The notes under the pieces are model-generated. The model saw only the letters and a list, made by a program, of their open reading frames with translations. It searched no databases and had not been told where the DNA came from. Positions 6,217-9,019 of a stretch of 9,019 nucleotides of DNA are shown here, one piece after another. Position 1 is the first letter of the stretch; every line of letters begins with the position of its first letter. The DNA comes from Pseudomonadota bacterium. Lineage in GTDB: Bacteria; Myxococcota; Polyangia; Polyangiales; Polyangiaceae. The position numbers were made by a program, and so were the translations under genes. The stretch lies in NCBI GenBank assembly GCA_023419055.1, contig JAEZYO010000790.1, positions 1-9,019 on the forward strand, written 5' to 3'.

Positions 6217-8831
6217 TGGCCACGCTCGTCGATCGCGCCAACGCGCTCAGGCAGAAGCAGGACGCGTTCACCGGCATCGACTTCGTTCGCGTCGAGGATC
6301 CCTGCGATCAGACGATCCTGCGCATCTACCTGATCACGGACGCGACGCAGCTCGAGCCGCCCTTCGTGGTCGGCGGTTCTCCGGAAGACACCTCGCTCAA
6401 GCCGGAAAACATCCTGATCGACAGCGTCACCGATCCGAGCTTGCCGCGGATCCCGGTGGTGGAGATCTTCGAGGACGCGGGGTCGCAGGTTCAGTTCGAC
6501 CCCACGGTCCAGCGGCACTACATCGAGATCCGGGTGGCCGAGCCGGGAACGTTCGCGCGCTACCGGCTGCGCATCCAAGATCCGCTGGAGGATCTCCACC
6601 CCGAGAGCCCGGAGCTCTCGACGTTCTCCCGCATCGACCGCTTCTTCAACGACAAGGTCTTCTCGTTCAAGGTCGCTTGTAACGACGAGAACGACTGCGT
6701 GCCGCCGGGGCCCGAGTGCCCGGTGGACGTGCCCGTCGACTTTCCGGTGGACTACCAGGCTCGCGATTTCGTGAGCCTGCGCAACGCGCTGCTCGATTTC
6801 GCGGCGCAGCGCTACCCTCACTGGTCGCTCCCGGTCGAAGCCGACGTCGGGATGATGCTGACCGAGGTGATGGCCGCGCTCGGCGACGAGTTTTCGTACA
6901 TTCAAGACCGGCACGCGCGCGAGGCCTTCCTCGAGACGGCGACCGAGCGCCGCTCGCTCCGCAAGAAGGCGCGCCTCCTGGACTACGAGATCCACGACGG
7001 GCGTTCCGCGAGCACGCTGCTCGAGCTCACCATCGACACGAGCGCCGGGTTGCCTCCCTCGAGCCCCTACGTACGAGCCGGATCGCGGATTTCGGCGCTG
7101 TCCGAGAGCGGTGAGGCGGTGCCCTTCGAGATCGGTACGGGGCTCTTCGATCGAGTCGAGCAAGGCGACGAGCTCGTCAGCCGCGAGTACCCGGTGCGCG
7201 TGGGATGGAACGCGTCCCGGCTCGAACCGTACTTGTTCGACGACAGCCAGGCTTGCCTCGAGGTCGGCTCGACCGAGATCTTCTTGATCGACAAGATCGA
7301 GGGGCTGGTCCAGGACACCGAGCTTCTCGTGACCGATCCGGACTCCGGCGATCGGCCGCGGGTGATGCTGCTGCGCACCGACCCCGAGGATCTCTCGGTG
7401 CCCGCGCGGAGCCACTTCGTCCGCATCACCTCCGTCGACTTCATCGTCGACCCCTTGCCGGACGTTCCCGTCACCGTTACCCGCATTCGCTGGGACGCGC
7501 GGGATGCCTTGCCGTTCCAGATGGACCAGAACGTGCTCAAGGTGTCCCTCAACGTCGTGCCCGCCACGGCGGGCCAGACCGTGGCTGAGAAGTTCGCGGT
7601 GCGTCCGGAAGGGCTACTCGCCGACGAGGTCCTGGTCGCCGTCGAGCGCGAAGGTCCGCAGAAGCTGCCGAGCGTGGAGCGCGAAGGGACGACCCTCGAT
7701 GTCGAGGCCAACGAGCGCCCCTCCATCGTCCTGCTCGGCCTGCCGGGCACGGAGGCGCACGGCCTCGGCTTCCTCGGGAGCGAGCTCCGCAACACGACCC
7801 CGGAGATCGAGGTCGTCGAGGACACCACGCAGGGGAACGCCTGGAGCTGGGTGCGATCCATCCTGGACGCGCTCCCGGGGCGCGAGGTCTTCACCCTCGA
7901 AGACGGCGTTTGGCGCAGGATCCGCGGGTTCCGGAAGATCGGCGGTGAGTTCGTGCACCGCGACTACGCGACCGGCTCCGGCTTCACCGTGCGCTTCGGT
8001 GACGGCGAGTTCGGGCGTGTTCCCGCCAACGACAGCCGGTTCATCGTGCGCTATCGCACCGGGTCCGGCGCGCGAGGCAACGTGCCGGCTGGCTCCATCA
8101 ACGTCCTCTCCGAGGACTTCGCCACGCAGTGGTGGGTCACCTCCGCGCAGAATCCTCAGGCCGTCACCGACGGCGTGGATCCGGAGAGCGCTCGCGAGAT
8201 CCGGCTGCTCGCGCCGGAGGCGTATCAGTCGGACGTGCTCTTCGCGCTCCGTCCGTCGGACTACGGCAGGCAGGCGCAGCGCTTCGACTTCGTGCAGCGC
8301 GCGCAGGGCACGGCGCGCTGGACCGGGACCTGGCCGTCGATCTTCGTCTCGGCGGATCCCTTCGGCGCGGCCAACCTCTCCCGTGAGCAGCGCGACACGC
8401 TCGAGGCCTGGATGGATTGCGTGCGACAGGCGGGGCGCGAAGTCATCGTCCGCGAGCCCCAGACCATCGGCATCGATCTGGTGATCGTGCTCTGCATCGA
8501 GCCGACCGCCTACGCGGCGCACGTCCTCACCCAGGCTCAAGAGTTGATGCTGGGTCGCGGGCTCGACGGTCGACCCAAGGGCTTCTTCCACCCCGACAAT
8601 TTCAGCTTCGGGACGCCGCTCCGCCGTAGCGCGCTCGAAGCCACGCTGCAGGGGATCCCCGGCGTGCAGTCCGTACGTCGCATCACCTTGCGGCTGCGAG
8701 GAGCGCAGCGCTTCCGGATCATGCGTGAGCTCGTGCTCAAGGTCGGACGCGATCAGATCCTGCGTCTGGACAACGATCCCCTGCGCCCCGAGCACGGCAG
8801 CCTGCGCTTCGTGACGCAAGGGGGTGCCTGA
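6216..8831 (+). CDS. Baseplate J-like wedge protein (Pvc11-like)
   Basis: Protein of 871 aa; GAGGTGA at 6202-6208 precedes the TGATG-coupled start. Domain order: an N-terminal beta-rich domain (about 1-150); a linker with Cys 155, 161 and 168 followed by three PVD[VFY] repeats (169-180); the baseplate J N-helical region starting at 'DYQARDFVSLRNALLDFAAQ' (about 179), including ADVGMMLTEVMAALGDEFSY and ATERRSLRKKARLLDYE; a long beta middle; the J signature FGDGEFGR (594-601) and YRTGSGARGNVPAG (613-626); then NPQAVTDGVDPESAREIRLLAPEAY, and a C-terminal domain with the closing fold GIPGVQSVRRITL. This matches the large gp6/gpJ-type wedge proteins of eCIS (Pvc11), which form the ring that triggers sheath contraction. 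Length is within the usual range for that group. A few bases after its stop begins a second large baseplate gene. Confidence 0.9.
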   Translation: MATLVDRANALRQKQDAFTGIDFVRVEDPCDQTILRIYLITDATQLEPPFVVGGSPEDTSLKPENILIDSVTDPSLPRIPVVEIFEDAGSQVQFDPTVQRHYIEIRVAEPGTFARYRLRIQDPLEDLHPESPELSTFSRIDRFFNDKVFSFKVACNDENDCVPPGPECPVDVPVDFPVDYQARDFVSLRNALLDFAAQRYPHWSLPVEADVGMMLTEVMAALGDEFSYIQDRHAREAFLETATERRSLRKKARLLDYEIHDGRSASTLLELTIDTSAGLPPSSPYVRAGSRISALSESGEAVPFEIGTGLFDRVEQGDELVSREYPVRVGWNASRLEPYLFDDSQACLEVGSTEIFLIDKIEGLVQDTELLVTDPDSGDRPRVMLLRTDPEDLSVPARSHFVRITSVDFIVDPLPDVPVTVTRIRWDARDALPFQMDQNVLKVSLNVVPATAGQTVAEKFAVRPEGLLADEVLVAVEREGPQKLPSVEREGTTLDVEANERPSIVLLGLPGTEAHGLGFLGSELRNTTPEIEVVEDTTQGNAWSWVRSILDALPGREVFTLEDGVWRRIRGFRKIGGEFVHRDYATGSGFTVRFGDGEFGRVPANDSRFIVRYRTGSGARGNVPAGSINVLSEDFATQWWVTSAQNPQAVTDGVDPESAREIRLLAPEAYQSDVLFALRPSDYGRQAQRFDFVQRAQGTARWTGTWPSIFVSADPFGAANLSREQRDTLEAWMDCVRQAGREVIVREPQTIGIDLVIVLCIEPTAYAAHVLTQAQELMLGRGLDGRPKGFFHPDNFSFGTPLRRSALEATLQGIPGVQSVRRITLRLRGAQRFRIMRELVLKVGRDQILRLDNDPLRPEHGSLRFVTQGGA

Positions 8832-8857
8832 TGCGATCCCGTGAGGAGATGCCATGA
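8831..8857 (+). other. 8-codon bridging mini-ORF (MRSREEMP)
   Basis: ATG 8831 shares its first base with the upstream stop (TGATG), and TGA 8855-8857 overlaps the next start (ATG 8854; ATGA). The eight codons include GAGGAG at 8843-8848, the Shine-Dalgarno of the following gene. It repeats the layout of the mini-ORF at 2813-2857. A functional peptide is unlikely; translation coupling across the 22-nt gap is a possible role. It could also be chance, since a short frame between two overlapping stop/start pairs is easily formed. Confidence 0.3.
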
Positions 8858-9019
8858 GCTCGTCTTGTCCGTGTGATACGCCCCCTCCCGAGCGGCTCGA
8901 GATCGCTGCCGGCCTCGACGCGCTGCCGCGTCAGACGCGTGTGTTCTCGAACGTGCGGCAAGCGCTGCTGGCCGGCATTTCGAAGCAGGAAGCGCTCGCC
9001 AACTGGCGCTCCCGTGGAG
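8854..9019 (+). CDS. Second large baseplate assembly protein (Pvc12-like), 5' end only
   Basis: The first 55 codons are visible before the window ends. The start ATG has GAGGAG five bases upstream. The N-terminus MSSSCPCDTPPPERL is Cys/Pro-rich, followed by EIAAGLDALPRQTRVF, then VRQALLAGISKQEALANWRS. The order 'GL..LPRQ...F..vR.alL..I.....L..W..R' is characteristic of the N-terminus of eCIS 'putative baseplate assembly proteins' paired with Pvc11, in which a baseplate J-like fold follows. In Afp/PVC the equivalent is Pvc12, a second wedge protein that forms a heteromer with Pvc11. The position directly after the Pvc11-like gene fits. The rest of the gene cannot be judged. Confidence 0.72.
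   Translation, partial: MSSSCPCDTPPPERLEIAAGLDALPRQTRVFSNVRQALLAGISKQEALANWRSRG

Noticed and set aside
6159..7415. Long open frame on the - strand (418 codons) opposite the J-like gene
   Set aside because: Antisense shadow of a clearly conserved baseplate gene; low-complexity charged composition and no ribosome site of note.
7504..8484. 326-codon + strand frame inside the J-like gene
   Set aside because: Ser/Arg-rich product in the +1 shifted frame of a conserved gene, with no family features.
7614..8855. Long open frame on the - strand (413 codons) opposite the end of the J-like gene
   Set aside because: Same reasoning: the sense strand carries the conserved FGDG and YRTGSG motifs, and the antisense product looks like a codon-bias artefact.

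Overview
The window is one continuous + strand block of an extracellular contractile injection system (eCIS, a phage-tail-like machine of the Afp/PVC/MAC type), mostly its baseplate and spike module. The DNA is very GC-rich, with strong third-position GC bias and long shadow reading frames on both strands. Genes are packed almost without gaps. This fits a large-genome high-GC bacterium; a myxobacterium-like (Myxococcota/Polyangia) host is my best guess, but there is no taxonomic marker to prove it.

Layout, left to right: (1) 3' end of a Pvc16/DUF4255-like tube terminator gene (2-472); (2) AAA+ ATPase of the Pvc15 type (469-2535); (3) unassigned 94-aa protein (2532-2816); (4) 14-codon mini-ORF (2813-2857); (5) CIS tube/Pvc7 N-domain protein (2850-3581); (6) separate small LysM/gpX-like protein (3603-3890); (7) gpD/gp27-like hub protein (3890-4996); (8) gpV/gp5-like OB-fold spike protein (4998-5540); (9) 98-aa putative spike-tip protein (5540-5836); (10) gp25-like wedge protein, Pvc9 (5839-6216); (11) baseplate J-like wedge protein, Pvc11 (6216-8831); (12) 8-codon mini-ORF (8831-8857); (13) start of a second large baseplate protein, Pvc12-like (8854 to beyond the window end).

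How they fit together, by family knowledge: the gpD-like hub and OB-fold spike form the centre of the baseplate, the tip protein caps the spike, the CIS-tube and LysM proteins join inner tube to hub and wedges, gp25/Pvc11/Pvc12 form the wedges that trigger sheath contraction, the Pvc16-like protein caps the distal end, and the ATPase is an accessory factor linked to assembly or disassembly. Sheath, tube, tape measure, fibre and toxin genes are not in the window.

Notable points: functions carried by single proteins in Afp/PVC (Pvc7 and Pvc8) are each split here over two adjacent genes. ATPase and cap genes lie upstream of the baseplate genes rather than at the end of the locus. Most gene junctions overlap (ATGA or TGATG), and two tiny ORFs bridge the only junctions where neighbouring genes would otherwise be 22-33 nt apart, apart from one 21-nt gap. 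No intergenic stretch exceeds 21 nt, so I see no promoter, terminator, RNA gene, mobile element or CRISPR array.
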